Positions 9,479-18,371 of a stretch of 39,266 bases of DNA are shown here, piece after piece; positions within the stretch are counted from its first letter, which is position 1, and every line of letters begins with the position of its first letter. The DNA is from Pseudomonadota bacterium (GTDB taxonomy: Bacteria; Pseudomonadota; Gammaproteobacteria; Competibacterales; Competibacteraceae): assembly GCA_030917925.1 (NCBI GenBank), contig JAUPTV010000067.1, positions 1-39,266 on the forward strand, written 5' to 3'. The notes beneath the pieces were generated by a model, which did no database searches, was not told the origin of the DNA, and saw nothing but the letters and a program-made list of their open reading frames with translations. The position numbers and the translations under genes are program-made.

Positions 9479-9817
9479 TTATTCCCGATGGTTGCTGACG
9501 CAATAGCGACCTTCGGTGTGATAACCGGTCGGGCAGGGGCCGTCTTTGGGCAGCGCTTTCCGGGGTGAGGCGTTACGATTACCGACGCAATAGTGACCTT
9601 CAGTGTGATAACCGGCCGGGCACGGTCCGTCCTTGCTAATCGCAGTGGGCGGATCGCTGCCCCGATTGCCGACGCAGTAACGCCCCTCGGTGTGATAACC
9701 AGCCGGGCAGGAACCCTCCTTGAGAATGGCTTCCGGCGATCCCGCATAGCCCGGCGCGAAAGACACGCTCAATATCATGAGCATGCCTGGCAATGTCCAG
9801 CGCAATTTCGTCCACAT
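9479..9817 (-). CDS. Small secreted protein with three cysteine-containing repeats
   Basis: This 112-residue protein begins with a basic tip and hydrophobic stretch typical of a signal peptide (MWTKLRWTLPGMLMILSVSF, cleavage probably near AGYAG, about residue 26). The mature part is three tandem copies of a 29-residue unit with the core GxCPxGYHTEGxYCVxN. Each copy has two cysteines about 11 residues apart, and the third copy ends the protein. Even disulfide pairing within each repeat is plausible in the periplasm. I do not recognise a named family. The copies are also close at DNA level (87-base period), which suggests recent expansion or homogenisation. The gene is convergent with mtgA, with 29 bases between the stops, and lies 27 bases from the end of glnD on the same strand. 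Confidence 0.75.
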   Translation of the reverse strand: MWTKLRWTLPGMLMILSVSFAPGYAGSPEAILKEGSCPAGYHTEGRYCVGNRGSDPPTAISKDGPCPAGYHTEGHYCVGNRNASPRKALPKDGPCPTGYHTEGRYCVSNHRE

Positions 9818-9844
9818 TGCGACATCCCCCTGATTTTTTGGCTT

Positions 9845-12541
9845 CTAACCCAGTTCTTCATCGACATCCAGTTGCGCGACCAGCGCCACGCGTAACGCAG
9901 CGTATTTTTGCGGATCATTCAGGGGTCGATTTTCGCGGTCGGTCACGAAAAATACGTCTTCAGCCCGCGCCCCGACTGTCATGATCTTGGCATTATGCAC
10001 CTGCACCCCGCATTCCATGAACGCCTGACCCACCCGGCAGAGTAGCCCTGGACGGTCCCAGGAGAACAGTTCTACGACCGTGCGGCTGTTCGCTGCGTCT
10101 TCATGAAACGATACGCAAGTCGGCATTTGAAACGCTTTCTGAATGCGTGAGATATGCCGACTGGGCATCGGGGGCATGGCGTCCGGTTGCTGAAGCGCAG
10201 CAATGAGCATGGTCACAATTTCCTTGATCCGGCTGCGCTCCTGAATGGGCAGGCCGGTGTCTTCCAGCACCGTGAAACTATCCAGCGTATAGCCGCTATG
10301 CCCGGTGATAATGCGGGCATCAAGAATCGTCAGTCCCAACTGATCAAGCACGGAAGTGATCAGCGCAAACAGGTTGTCCTGATCGCGGGTGTAGATAAAG
10401 ATTTCCGTACCGCCCCGACTGGGATCGGCGCGAGTCATGACCAACGGACGTTCTTTGTAGCCATGTTTGATAATGGCCCGGGTATGCCAGGTAATTTCAT
10501 CGGCGGCATGGCGCAGGAAATAGTCGTCACCGAACCCATCCCAAACGTGGTTGATGCGCTCCTCGTCGATTTTGGCGACCTGCAACAACCGGCGCGCCTG
10601 ACTTTGCGCTTCACGGATGCGCTCTTCTTTGTCAATCGGGTTGTCCAGTCCGCGCCGTAACGCCCGGCGGGTGGCCTCATAGAGTTGCCAGAGCAGCGAC
10701 CCGCGCCAGGTGTTCCACAATTTGGGATTGGTGGCGCGGATGTCAGCGACCGTCAGCAGGTACAGATAATCCAGATGCATCTGATCGCCCATCAACCGGG
10801 CAAAGTCGTGGATGACCTCCGGGTCATGGGTGTCCTTTTTCTGGGCAGTGATGGACAGCGTGAGATGGTGGCGCACCAGCCAGGCAATCAACCGGGTATC
10901 AAAACGGCTCAAACCGTGCTGGCGGCAGAAGCGTTCGGCATCCTCAGCGCCCAGTTCGGAATGATCGCCGCCGCGACCCTTGGCAATGTCATGGTACAGG
11001 CCGGCGATGTAGATCAGTTCCGGTTTCGGCAGTCGCTCCATGATGGCGCTGCATTGCGGGAGCTGGTCGGAGAACTGGGGCAGGAAGAATCGCCGCAGGT
11101 TGCGCACCACAAACAGAATATGTTGGTCCACGGTATAGGCGTGGAACAGGTCATATTGCATCCGGCCCATGATATGGCCGAATTCCGGCAGGTAGGCCGG
11201 CAACACGCCATAAGCGTTCATCAGCCGCAGTTGCTGCGTCACGCCATACGGCTGGCGCAAAATTTCCATAAACAGACTGCGGGGCCGCATGTCATTACGG
11301 AATTTCTCGTCAATCAACGGCTGATGATCGCGGATCAGCCGGATGGTGGAAGCGCGGATGCCCTTGATTTCCGGGTGCTGCTGCAAAACCAGGAAAACTT
11401 CCAGCATGGCGAACGGATAGCGCAGAAACACATTGGGCCGGGTCACTTCCAGATAACCGCGCCGCGCCTGAAACCGGCGATTGATCGGCGTCGGTTCCCC
11501 CGGTTCATCGGCCAGCAGGATCGCTTCCTCGAACAATTGCAGCAGCATCTCGTTGAGCCGGCTCAGGGCGTTGACCGTGCGGTAATAGCGCTGCATGAAC
11601 TGCTCGACGGCCAGATTTTGATCCTGATCTTGATAGCCGAATTGTTCAGCAACCCGTCGCTGGTGGTCAAACAGCAGCACATCTTCACGGCGGCCAGTGA
11701 GGGTATGCAGGGCGAAGCGGATCTGCCAGAGGAAGTTGCGACATTCGATCAGTTCATCATATTCGCGGGGACTGAGAAATCCGTGGCTGACCAGTTCATG
11801 GAGAGTGCTGGCACCGAAATGGCGCTTGGCCACCCAGCCAATCATCTGCAAATCGCGCAAGCCGCCAGGACCTTCCTTGATATTGGGTTCGAGGTTAAAC
11901 GCGGTTTCGTTGTATTTGCGGCAGCGCTGACAGCGCTCCTGGCGCTTGGACTCGAAAAAGGCAGCGTCTGGCCAAATCCGGTCGGGGCCAGTGACCGCCC
12001 GCATCTGCTCAAACAGCGTCGCTGACCCGGTGAGCAGTCGCGCTTCCATTAAGCTGGTGGCGATGGTGATGTCCGCCGCGCCTTCCCGGGCGCAATCCTC
12101 AACCGTGCGGACGCTATGGCCGACTTCCAGACCGATGTCCCACAGGAAGGTGAGAAAGTCTTCCAGCCCCGAACGATGAACTTCCAGCGCCTGATCCCCC
12201 AGCAGAATCATGATGTCCACATCCGAACCTGGATGCAGTTCGCCGCGGCCATAGCCGCCTACGGCCACCAGTGTCAAATCCAGCGCATCCGCCGTAAAAA
12301 ACCGTAACCAGATCCGTTGCAGTACTTCATCCATCAACCGGGCACGCGCCAGCACCAGTTCGTCAGTCGGTAAGCCCTGCTGGAACAGCGCCCGGAGGCG
12401 GAGGGCGCTTTGTTTAAGCAATGTGCGGAAGGGGGAGATTGAACTGGCGCTGGTCGCCAGATCCTGTTCGAAGGCGGCCGTGTCGAACAACGCTTGATCG
12501 CGCCAGGGCGCGTGGTCTTGCAGGGGGATTGGGAAAGACAT
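9845..12541 (-). CDS. glnD: [Protein-PII] uridylyltransferase / uridylyl-removing enzyme
   Basis: This 898-residue bifunctional enzyme senses glutamine. It adds UMP to PII proteins when nitrogen is scarce and removes it when glutamine is plentiful. The nucleotidyltransferase motif GGYGRGELHPGSDVD spans residues 95-109, with metal ligands D107 and D109. The GlnD-specific domain follows (NLEPNIKEGPGGLRDLQ). The HD hydrolase domain has LYHDIAKGRGGDHSELG with H517-D518. Two C-terminal ACT domains (roughly 705-790 and 815-898) bind glutamine. Length agrees with the family (about 890). The start ATG is 12539-12541 on the minus strand, 29 bases after map, so map-glnD is probably one transcript. A 446-codon antisense frame over this gene is a composition artefact. 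Confidence 0.96.
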   Translation of the reverse strand: MSFPIPLQDHAPWRDQALFDTAAFEQDLATSASSISPFRTLLKQSALRLRALFQQGLPTDELVLARARLMDEVLQRIWLRFFTADALDLTLVAVGGYGRGELHPGSDVDIMILLGDQALEVHRSGLEDFLTFLWDIGLEVGHSVRTVEDCAREGAADITIATSLMEARLLTGSATLFEQMRAVTGPDRIWPDAAFFESKRQERCQRCRKYNETAFNLEPNIKEGPGGLRDLQMIGWVAKRHFGASTLHELVSHGFLSPREYDELIECRNFLWQIRFALHTLTGRREDVLLFDHQRRVAEQFGYQDQDQNLAVEQFMQRYYRTVNALSRLNEMLLQLFEEAILLADEPGEPTPINRRFQARRGYLEVTRPNVFLRYPFAMLEVFLVLQQHPEIKGIRASTIRLIRDHQPLIDEKFRNDMRPRSLFMEILRQPYGVTQQLRLMNAYGVLPAYLPEFGHIMGRMQYDLFHAYTVDQHILFVVRNLRRFFLPQFSDQLPQCSAIMERLPKPELIYIAGLYHDIAKGRGGDHSELGAEDAERFCRQHGLSRFDTRLIAWLVRHHLTLSITAQKKDTHDPEVIHDFARLMGDQMHLDYLYLLTVADIRATNPKLWNTWRGSLLWQLYEATRRALRRGLDNPIDKEERIREAQSQARRLLQVAKIDEERINHVWDGFGDDYFLRHAADEITWHTRAIIKHGYKERPLVMTRADPSRGGTEIFIYTRDQDNLFALITSVLDQLGLTILDARIITGHSGYTLDSFTVLEDTGLPIQERSRIKEIVTMLIAALQQPDAMPPMPSRHISRIQKAFQMPTCVSFHEDAANSRTVVELFSWDRPGLLCRVGQAFMECGVQVHNAKIMTVGARAEDVFFVTDRENRPLNDPQKYAALRVALVAQLDVDEELG

Positions 12542-12570
12542 GGAGGTGGAAGTCAGCGGGAGAGTGAGAG

Positions 12571-13365
12571 TTAAAGCGTTGCGCCGGGACTTAACGTCAA
12601 AATTTCATGGCCGGTCTGGGTCACCAGCACCGTATGTTCCCACTGGGCGGAAATACTGTGGTCTTTGGTAACCACGGTCCAGCCATCCGGCAGCTTTTTG
12701 ACATGCCGTTTGCCGGCGTTGATCATGGGTTCAATGGTGAAGGTCATTCCCGGAACCAGCAGAACGCCATCGCCGGGTTTGCCGTAATGTAGAACCTGTG
12801 GGTCTTCGTGGAAGGCCAGACCGATGCCGTGACCACAGTATTCACGCACGACTGAACAATGCTGCGATTCCGCATGTCTCTGGATAGCATGGCCGATATC
12901 GCCCAGATGGAGACCCGGACCCACTATATCGATGCCGATGCATAAACATTCATAGGCAATTTGGCAAACCCGTTGCGCGGCCAATGGCGGCGTACCGATC
13001 TGGAACATCCGGCTGGTATCGCCGTGATAGCCATCCTTGATCACGGTGATGTCGATATTGATAACGTCGCCCTTTTTCAATTTCTTCGGACCGGGGATGC
13101 CATGGCAGATGACATGGTTGACCGAGGTGCAGATGGATTTGGGAAAGCCGCGATAGTTGAGCGGGGCCGGGATCACTTTCTGCACATTGACCATGTAGTC
13201 ATGGCAAATCCGGTCCAGCTCTTCCGTAGCGATTCCCTCCTGCACATAGGGGGCGACCATATCCAGGACTTCGGCGGCCAACCGACCAGCGACCCGCATT
13301 TTCTCGATCTCGGCCGGGGTCTTGTAGGTGATTTTTGGGGAATTGGGATTTGGATTCTGGAACAT
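12571..13365 (-). CDS. map: Methionine aminopeptidase, type I
   Basis: This cytoplasmic metalloprotease removes the N-terminal methionine from new proteins. The frame stays open 99 bases upstream of 13365, but the ATG at 13363-13365 gives 264 residues, the same length as E. coli MetAP, and starts just before the family helix KTPAEIEKMRVAGRLAAEVL. The five metal ligands are visible in the motifs INIDITVIKDGYHGDTSRMF (two Asp), GHGIGLAFHEDPQ (His), FTIEPM (Glu) and QWEHT (Glu). No clear Shine-Dalgarno sequence precedes this ATG, so the start rests on homology. The gene is divergent from rpsB across a 316-base region and is followed by glnD. This map-glnD // rpsB-tsf layout is conserved in gammaproteobacteria. 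Confidence 0.95.
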   Translation of the reverse strand: MFQNPNPNSPKITYKTPAEIEKMRVAGRLAAEVLDMVAPYVQEGIATEELDRICHDYMVNVQKVIPAPLNYRGFPKSICTSVNHVICHGIPGPKKLKKGDVINIDITVIKDGYHGDTSRMFQIGTPPLAAQRVCQIAYECLCIGIDIVGPGLHLGDIGHAIQRHAESQHCSVVREYCGHGIGLAFHEDPQVLHYGKPGDGVLLVPGMTFTIEPMINAGKRHVKKLPDGWTVVTKDHSISAQWEHTVLVTQTGHEILTLSPGATL

Positions 13366-13681
13366 ATTGAGGGTCTGTCGGTATGGTCTCGGTAGCACAT
13401 GGGCGGTTTCAGGCCGGTGGGAAGTCGCCCCGACGGCGACGCTTGACGCAGAAAATTGGGACAACTTTTTGCGAGCGGCGGTTCATTTGGTTTTCTTAGC
13501 CAATCCATGGTATAAAGCGCGCGCCTTTTAGGCAAACGGTAGTTTGTCCAAACCTGTGGATCAGCACCGATTAAAACAATTCTCACATCCGCCGACACGG
13601 GTAGCCGGGTGCCCGAAGTTGGGGTCGCTGTCCGGGGCGGGTGGAGGCTCAACCCTGATTTACCAAGGAGAACCCTGAGCA
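13366..13681. promoter_or_regulatory. Divergent map-rpsB control region with rpsB leader
   Basis: This 316-base gene-free region separates map (minus) from rpsB (plus). A likely plus-strand -10 box TATAAA lies at 13511-13516, with a weak -35 TTGGTT at 13487-13492 (18-base spacing). Transcription from there would give an rpsB leader of roughly 150 bases containing GC-rich inverted segments (for example CGGG...CCCG near 13600-13618). Ribosomal protein S2 represses its own operon through such a leader in E. coli. Whether the same fold exists here cannot be settled by eye. AAGGAG at 13665-13670 is the rpsB ribosome binding site. Confidence 0.45.
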
Positions 13682-14440
13682 ATGGCCACTATGTCCATGC
13701 GCCAGATGCTGGAGGCCGGTGTGCATTTCGGCCACCAGACCCGCTACTGGAATCCCAAAATGGCCCCGTATATCTTTGGGGCGCGCAGCAAGATTCATAT
13801 CATCAATCTGGAAGCAACCCTGCCGCTCTATCTTGAGTCGCTGAATTTCATCGGCAAACTGGCGTCGAAAGGCGGCAAGGTTCTGTTGGTGGGCACCAAG
13901 CGCTCGGCCCGCGAAGCGACCGCCGAGGCCGCGATTCGCGCCGGGATGCCCTATGTCAATCACCGCTGGCTCGGCGGCATGTTGACCAATTTCAAGACCG
14001 TCCGGCAGTCCATCAAGCGGCTCAAGGATCTGGAGCTGATGGTGCAGGATGGCACCTTCGAGCGGTTGGCCAAGAAGGAAGTCATCGGCCTGCGGCGCGA
14101 GATGGAGAAGCTGGACCGCAGTCTGGGCGGCATCAAGGATATGGCCAGTCTGCCGGATGCGTTGTTTATCGTTGACGTCGGCCACGAGAAGATCGCCGTT
14201 CAGGAAGCCAACAAGCTGGGGATTCCGGTCATCGGCGTGGTGGATACCAACAACTCGCCGGATGGCGTGAACTATGTCATTCCCGGCAATGATGACGCGA
14301 TTCGCGCCATTCAGTTGTATGTCGGCGGGGTCGCCGAAGCGGTGCTGGAAGGTCGCGCTGTGTTGGCGACGGGACGGGGCCGCGAGGAAGAGTTTGTCGA
14401 AATTCCCGAGGAGCCGCTGTCAGCCAGCGAGGGCACCTGA
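13682..14440 (+). CDS. rpsB: 30S ribosomal protein S2
   Basis: This 252-residue protein binds the 30S subunit between head and body and is needed for S1 to join. The N-terminus [24 protein letters not shown] is the S2 signature. [26 protein letters not shown] and the second signature around [33 protein letters not shown] are also present. Length is normal (E. coli 241). The first ATG at 13682 has AAGGAG 11 bases upstream. A start three residues later (MSMRQM) is also possible. Expression is probably autoregulated through the leader. A terminator-like hairpin separates it from tsf, so tsf would be expressed at a different level. Confidence 0.97.
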   Translation: MATMSMRQMLEAGVHFGHQTRYWNPKMAPYIFGARSKIHIINLEATLPLYLESLNFIGKLASKGGKVLLVGTKRSAREATAEAAIRAGMPYVNHRWLGGMLTNFKTVRQSIKRLKDLELMVQDGTFERLAKKEVIGLRREMEKLDRSLGGIKDMASLPDALFIVDVGHEKIAVQEANKLGIPVIGVVDTNNSPDGVNYVIPGNDDAIRAIQLYVGGVAEAVLEGRAVLATGRGREEEFVEIPEEPLSASEGT

Positions 14441-14468
14441 AGTCCCCGGATGAAGGTTTGATCCCAGG

Positions 14469-14503
14469 AAGGCTCGTGCGCCTGAACGCTCGCGAGCCTT
14501 TTT
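14469..14503 (+). terminator. Intrinsic terminator/attenuator between rpsB and tsf
   Basis: AAGGCTCG (14469-14476) pairs with CGAGCCTT (14493-14500). GCG (14478-14480) and CGC (14487-14489) can extend the stem inward, and the T-run reaches 14503. An attenuating terminator at this position would separate S2 from EF-Ts levels, as is known for the E. coli rpsB-tsf operon. Confidence 0.8.
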
Positions 14504-14553
14504 GATGAATTTGCCGAAAGTTGCAGAATGGTTTTTTTCAGAGGTAGACAAGC

Positions 14554-15450
14554 ATGGCGGAAATTACGGCGACGCTGGTGAAAGAACTGCGCGAGCGTAC
14601 AGGTTCGGGAATGATGGAGTGCAAGCGGGCGCTGCAGGAAACCGGCGGCGATCTTGAGGCAGCGGTCGATCTGATGCGCAAGGCCGGGCAGGCCAAGGCG
14701 GACAAGAAGGCCAGCCGCATCGCTGCTGAAGGTTTGATTGTGATCCGGCAGGCCAGTAGCGCCGTCGCTATGGTCGAGATCAACTGCGAAACCGATTTTG
14801 TCACCAAGAATGACGACTTCCGGGCGTTCACCGGTGCGGTGGCCGAGGTTGCGCTAGAGAGCGGGCCGACTGATCTGGATGCGCTGCTGGCCACGAACAT
14901 GGTGAACGGTCAGAGCGTTGAGCAGAATCGGCGTGAGTGCATCGCCAAAATCGGCGAGAACATCAGCGTCCGGCGTTTCGCCCGGTTGGCCACGACTGAC
15001 GGTGTTTTAGGCGCATATCTGCACGGGACGCGCATTGGTGTACTGGTGGAACTGGCGGGCGGCGACGCCGAACTGGCCAAGGATATTGCCATGCACATTG
15101 CCGCCAGTCGGCCTTTGTGTGTGAGCGCCGATCAGGTGCCGGTAGACATTCTCGCCAGAGAAAAAGCGATTTATGCGGCGCAGGCGGTGGAGGAGGCGAA
15201 GGACAAGCCGGCCCATATCGTTGAGAAGATTGTTGAAAAAATTGTGGAAGGGAAGCTGCGCAAGTACCTGGAAGCCAATACCTTGCTGGGTCAGCCGTTT
15301 ATTCGGGACACTGACCAGACGGTGGAGAAGTTGCTCCAGTCGCGCAAGGCCCAGGTGATGCGCTTCGAACGCTTTGAACTGGGCGAGGGTATTGAGAAGA
15401 AATCCGATAATTTCGCTGCTGAAGTGATGGCGGCGGCGCGCGGCGACTGA
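14554..15450 (+). CDS. tsf: Elongation factor Ts
   Basis: This 298-residue protein is the nucleotide exchange factor that recycles EF-Tu-GDP in the cytoplasm. The N-terminal UBA-like domain has the EF-Ts signature LRERTGSGMMECKRALQETG. The core begins with the second signature, EINCETDFVTKNDDF, which contains the TDFV motif that disrupts the EF-Tu magnesium site. The C-terminal part (LLGQPFIRDTDQTVEKLL) is typical. The length is slightly above the E. coli protein (283). The ATG at 14554 has AGAGGT about 9 bases upstream. The gene follows a terminator-like hairpin and is six bases from pyrH. Confidence 0.97.
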   Translation: MAEITATLVKELRERTGSGMMECKRALQETGGDLEAAVDLMRKAGQAKADKKASRIAAEGLIVIRQASSAVAMVEINCETDFVTKNDDFRAFTGAVAEVALESGPTDLDALLATNMVNGQSVEQNRRECIAKIGENISVRRFARLATTDGVLGAYLHGTRIGVLVELAGGDAELAKDIAMHIAASRPLCVSADQVPVDILAREKAIYAAQAVEEAKDKPAHIVEKIVEKIVEGKLRKYLEANTLLGQPFIRDTDQTVEKLLQSRKAQVMRFERFELGEGIEKKSDNFAAEVMAAARGD

Positions 15451-15456
15451 ACATCC

Positions 15457-16182
15457 ATGCTTAATTCCACTCCCGTGTTTAAACGCATTCTCCTCAAACT
15501 GAGCGGTGAAGCCCTGATGGGCACGGGCGATTATGGCATCGATACCGAGGTGATCGCCCGCATGGCCGACGAGGTGCGGGAGTTGCGCCAAATGGGCGTG
15601 GAAGTGGGGATGGTGATTGGCGGTGGCAACCTGTTTCGGGGTGCCGGATTGGCGCAGGCCGGCATGGACCGGGTGACCGCCGATCACATGGGGATGCTGG
15701 CGACGGTGATGAATTCACTGGCCATGCAGGATACTCTGGAGCGGTTGGGGGTGTTCACCCGGGTGATGTCGGCTATTCGCATCAACCAGGTTTGCGAGGA
15801 CTACCTGCGCCGCCGTGCTATTCGCCATCTGGAAAAAGGCCGGGTGGTGATCTTCGCCGCCGGGACCGGTAATCCGTTTTTTACCACCGATTCAGCCGCC
15901 AGCCTGCGCGCCGTTGAAATCGGCGCCGATGTCATGCTCAAGGCGACCAAAGTGGACGGGATTTATTCCGCCGACCCCTTCAAGGATCCCCAGGCGGTGC
16001 GCTATGCGCGACTGACTTACGATGAAGCGCTGGAGCGCAAACTGCAGGTGATGGACGCCACGGCGATTGTGATGTGCCGCGAACATAACCTGCCGCTGAT
16101 GGTTTTCAACATCAATCGCCGTGGCGACCTGGTGCGGATCGTCTGCGGTGAGAACGTGGGCACCACCGTAGTGCGGGAATAA
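15457..16182 (+). CDS. pyrH: Uridylate kinase (UMP kinase)
   Basis: This 241-residue hexameric enzyme phosphorylates UMP to UDP in pyrimidine nucleotide synthesis. It belongs to the amino-acid kinase fold and not to the P-loop NMP kinases. Visible motifs are [12 protein letters not shown] (ATP phosphate-binding strand and loop), [30 protein letters not shown] and [19 protein letters not shown]. The C-terminal half keeps the conserved [16 protein letters not shown]. The length equals that of the E. coli enzyme. The gene lies 6 bases after tsf and 4 before frr in the standard order, so all are likely on one transcript. Confidence 0.97.
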   Translation: MLNSTPVFKRILLKLSGEALMGTGDYGIDTEVIARMADEVRELRQMGVEVGMVIGGGNLFRGAGLAQAGMDRVTADHMGMLATVMNSLAMQDTLERLGVFTRVMSAIRINQVCEDYLRRRAIRHLEKGRVVIFAAGTGNPFFTTDSAASLRAVEIGADVMLKATKVDGIYSADPFKDPQAVRYARLTYDEALERKLQVMDATAIVMCREHNLPLMVFNINRRGDLVRIVCGENVGTTVVRE

Positions 16183-16186
16183 CAAT

Positions 16187-16744
16187 ATGATTAACGAGAT
16201 TAAGAAAGACTCCACCGACCGGATGACCAAAAGCGTCGATAGCCTCAAGCAGGAATTGACCAAATTGCGGACCGGGCGCGCGCACGCCAGCCTGCTCGAT
16301 CATATTATGGTCAGCTATTATGGCAACGATACGCCGCTGAATCAGGTGGCTTCGGTCGGGGTGTCCGATGCGCGCACCTTGCTGGTGACGCCTTGGGAAA
16401 AGAATCTGGTCGGGCCGATTGAGAAGGCGATCATGAAATCGGATCTGGGGCTGAATCCGGTGACGGCGGGTACAGCGATTCGGGTGCCGTTGCCGCCCTT
16501 GACTGAAGAGCGCCGCCGCGATCTGGTCAAGATCGTCCGGCATGAAGGCGAGGGTGCCAAGGTGGCGATTCGCAACATTCGGCGGGACGCCAACAGCCAG
16601 TTCAAAGCGTTGCTCAAGGATAAGAAAATCCCCGAGGATGCCGAACGGCAAGCCCAGGACGAGATGCAGAAATTGACTGACCGGTATATCCAGGATGTGG
16701 AAAAGATGCTGTCCGCCAAGGAAGCTGAGTTGATGGAAATTTAG
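16187..16744 (+). CDS. frr: Ribosome recycling factor
   Basis: This 185-residue protein mimics a tRNA in shape and, with EF-G, splits post-termination ribosomes. The sequence is collinear with the family from start to end: [23 protein letters not shown] (helix 1), [13 protein letters not shown] (domain II), [31 protein letters not shown], then the long helical bundle with [11 protein letters not shown]. The length matches the E. coli protein exactly. It starts 4 bases after pyrH with no separate promoter visible and is followed by a 51-base gap to uppS. Confidence 0.97.
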   Translation: MINEIKKDSTDRMTKSVDSLKQELTKLRTGRAHASLLDHIMVSYYGNDTPLNQVASVGVSDARTLLVTPWEKNLVGPIEKAIMKSDLGLNPVTAGTAIRVPLPPLTEERRRDLVKIVRHEGEGAKVAIRNIRRDANSQFKALLKDKKIPEDAERQAQDEMQKLTDRYIQDVEKMLSAKEAELMEI

Positions 16745-16795
16745 GTTTTGAAGCGCGTCCGGAATTGACTATGAGTCCAATCAGGAGCCGACTGC

Positions 16796-17569
16796 ATGGC
16801 GGATGAGGTCGCGGCCCTAACAATGGTGCGGGACCGGTTGCCCCGACATGTGGTGATTGTAATGGATGGTAATGGTCGCTGGGCGCAACAACGCGCATTG
16901 CCGCGCACGGCGGGACATCGCGAAGGCGCGAAGGCGGTGCGGCGCGTAGTTGAAGCCTGCGCGGAACGCGGCATTGAGGTATTGACACTGTTTGCGTTCA
17001 GCAGCGAGAACTGGCGGCGTCCCCGGCCGGAAGTCGAAATTTTGATGAATCTGTTTGTGCGCACGCTGCGCAGTGAAATCCGTCGGTTGGACGCGGCGAA
17101 TGTGCGGATGCGGTTTATTGGCGACCACCGGGCGTTTTCACCGACCTTGCAGGATTACATGGTCAAGGCTGAGCAGCGTACCGCCCACAACACCGGTTTA
17201 ACGCTGGTCATCGCGGCGAACTATGGCGGTCGCTGGGATATTGTCCAGGCGGCGCAGCGCATCGCTGAAGACGTTGGGGCGGGCCGATTGCAACCGGGTG
17301 GCGTGACGCCGGAGACCTTTCATCGTTACACATCCCTGGCCGATTTGCCTGAACCCGATTTGTTTATCCGCACCGGTGGCGAGCAGCGCATCAGTAATTT
17401 TCTGCTCTGGCAACTGGCGTATACCGAACTGTATTTCAGTGAGCGGCTTTGGCCGGATTTTGATGCCGCCGATCTGGATACTGCCTGTGCCGCGTTTGCC
17501 AGTCGGCAGCGGCGTTTTGGCCAGACCAGCGAGCAAGTGGCACCAGGGACGCCGGTTGACGATGCTTAA
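16796..17569 (+). CDS. uppS: Isoprenyl transferase (undecaprenyl diphosphate synthase)
   Basis: This 257-residue cis-prenyltransferase adds eight isoprene units to farnesyl diphosphate. The product is the C55 carrier used for peptidoglycan and O-antigen. The catalytic motif HVVIVMDGNGRWA contains D24, equivalent to E. coli D26. GHREGAKAVRRVVEAC and FAFSSENWRRP follow. The C-terminal signature DLFIRTGGEQRISNFLLWQLAYTEL contains the RxGGExRxSNF residues that bind the second pyrophosphate. The last eight bases overlap cdsA, indicating translational coupling. The order uppS-cdsA-dxr-rseP is that seen in Pseudomonas. Synthesis of the carrier fits with mtgA and the lpx genes elsewhere in the window. 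Confidence 0.97.
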   Translation: MADEVAALTMVRDRLPRHVVIVMDGNGRWAQQRALPRTAGHREGAKAVRRVVEACAERGIEVLTLFAFSSENWRRPRPEVEILMNLFVRTLRSEIRRLDAANVRMRFIGDHRAFSPTLQDYMVKAEQRTAHNTGLTLVIAANYGGRWDIVQAAQRIAEDVGAGRLQPGGVTPETFHRYTSLADLPEPDLFIRTGGEQRISNFLLWQLAYTELYFSERLWPDFDAADLDTACAAFASRQRRFGQTSEQVAPGTPVDDA

Positions 17570-18371
17570 ACAACGCATCATCACGGCCAGTATTCTGGCA
17601 CTTCTGGTCATCTGGGCAGTGTTGAAATTGCCGACGCCCGTTTTCGGCATGGCCTTGTTGGCGATTATTTTACCGGGTGCCTGGGAATGGACGCGGTTGG
17701 CCGGTTTCAACCGGGTTCGGGACCGTGGACTGTATGTTGGCGGCATTCTGGCGCTGATCCTGGCGGTTTGGCCCTTATTGAACCAGGCGGCGCTGATGAG
17801 CAGCCTGCTGGTTTTAAACGTTCTAAGTTGGTGCGGCTTCCTGTTCTGGTTGCAGCGTTACACAGCATCTCCAGAGCGTCAGGATTACCCCTGGTTGCTG
17901 CGCATGGCTGGCGTCATTGTTCTGGTGGGGCCCTGGATAGCGTTGATGAGGTTGCATCGCGAATTTGGCTCGGGCCATGTACTGTTCCTCCTGTTGCTGA
18001 TTTGGGGGGCAGATATTGGCGCTTATTTTGCCGGTCGGCGCTGGGGACAGCGCAAGCTGGCGGTGGCCATCAGTCCCGGCAAGACCTGGGAAGGCGTTGC
18101 CGGAGCGGGTATCGCGACGCTGATGCTGGCTCTGGCCGGTGCGGCATGGTTCGGCGAAAGCGCACGCTGGCCTGCCTTTGTGGTGGTCTGCCTGATCACT
18201 GCGGGTTTTTCCATCGTTGGAGATTTGTTCGAAAGCATGATGAAACGGCAGTGTGGCGTCAAAGACAGTGGTTCGCTGTTGCCGGGCCATGGCGGGGTTC
18301 TGGATCGGGTGGACAGCCTGACCGCTGCTGCGCCGGTGTTTTTGCTGGGCTTGTACGGAGTCGCGGGATGA
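17562..18371 (+). CDS. cdsA: Phosphatidate cytidylyltransferase
   Basis: This 269-residue inner-membrane enzyme makes CDP-diacylglycerol from phosphatidic acid and CTP, the precursor of all phospholipids. The chosen ATG at 17562 overlaps the end of uppS by eight bases, and the longer open frame upstream is uppS read out of frame. Several hydrophobic segments are visible, beginning at [17 protein letters not shown]. The family signature sits near the C-terminus: [13 protein letters not shown] is followed by [35 protein letters not shown]. The aspartates of this signature bind the metal. The gene stop overlaps the dxr start (ATGA). Confidence 0.96.
   Translation: MLKQRIITASILALLVIWAVLKLPTPVFGMALLAIILPGAWEWTRLAGFNRVRDRGLYVGGILALILAVWPLLNQAALMSSLLVLNVLSWCGFLFWLQRYTASPERQDYPWLLRMAGVIVLVGPWIALMRLHREFGSGHVLFLLLLIWGADIGAYFAGRRWGQRKLAVAISPGKTWEGVAGAGIATLMLALAGAAWFGESARWPAFVVVCLITAGFSIVGDLFESMMKRQCGVKDSGSLLPGHGGVLDRVDSLTAAAPVFLLGLYGVAG

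Noticed and set aside
10685-12025. 446-codon plus-strand open frame antisense to glnD
   Set aside because: It lies wholly inside glnD, is rich in Gln/His/Ala as expected for the complement of a GC-biased gene, and shows no recognisable domain.
13366-13464. 33-residue N-terminal extension of methionine aminopeptidase
   Set aside because: Starting at 13365 gives exactly the usual 264 residues, and the extra residues have no family counterpart.
17687-18367. N-terminal extension of Dxr by about 227 residues
   Set aside because: The extension is cdsA read in another frame; Dxr homology begins at the ATG at 18368.
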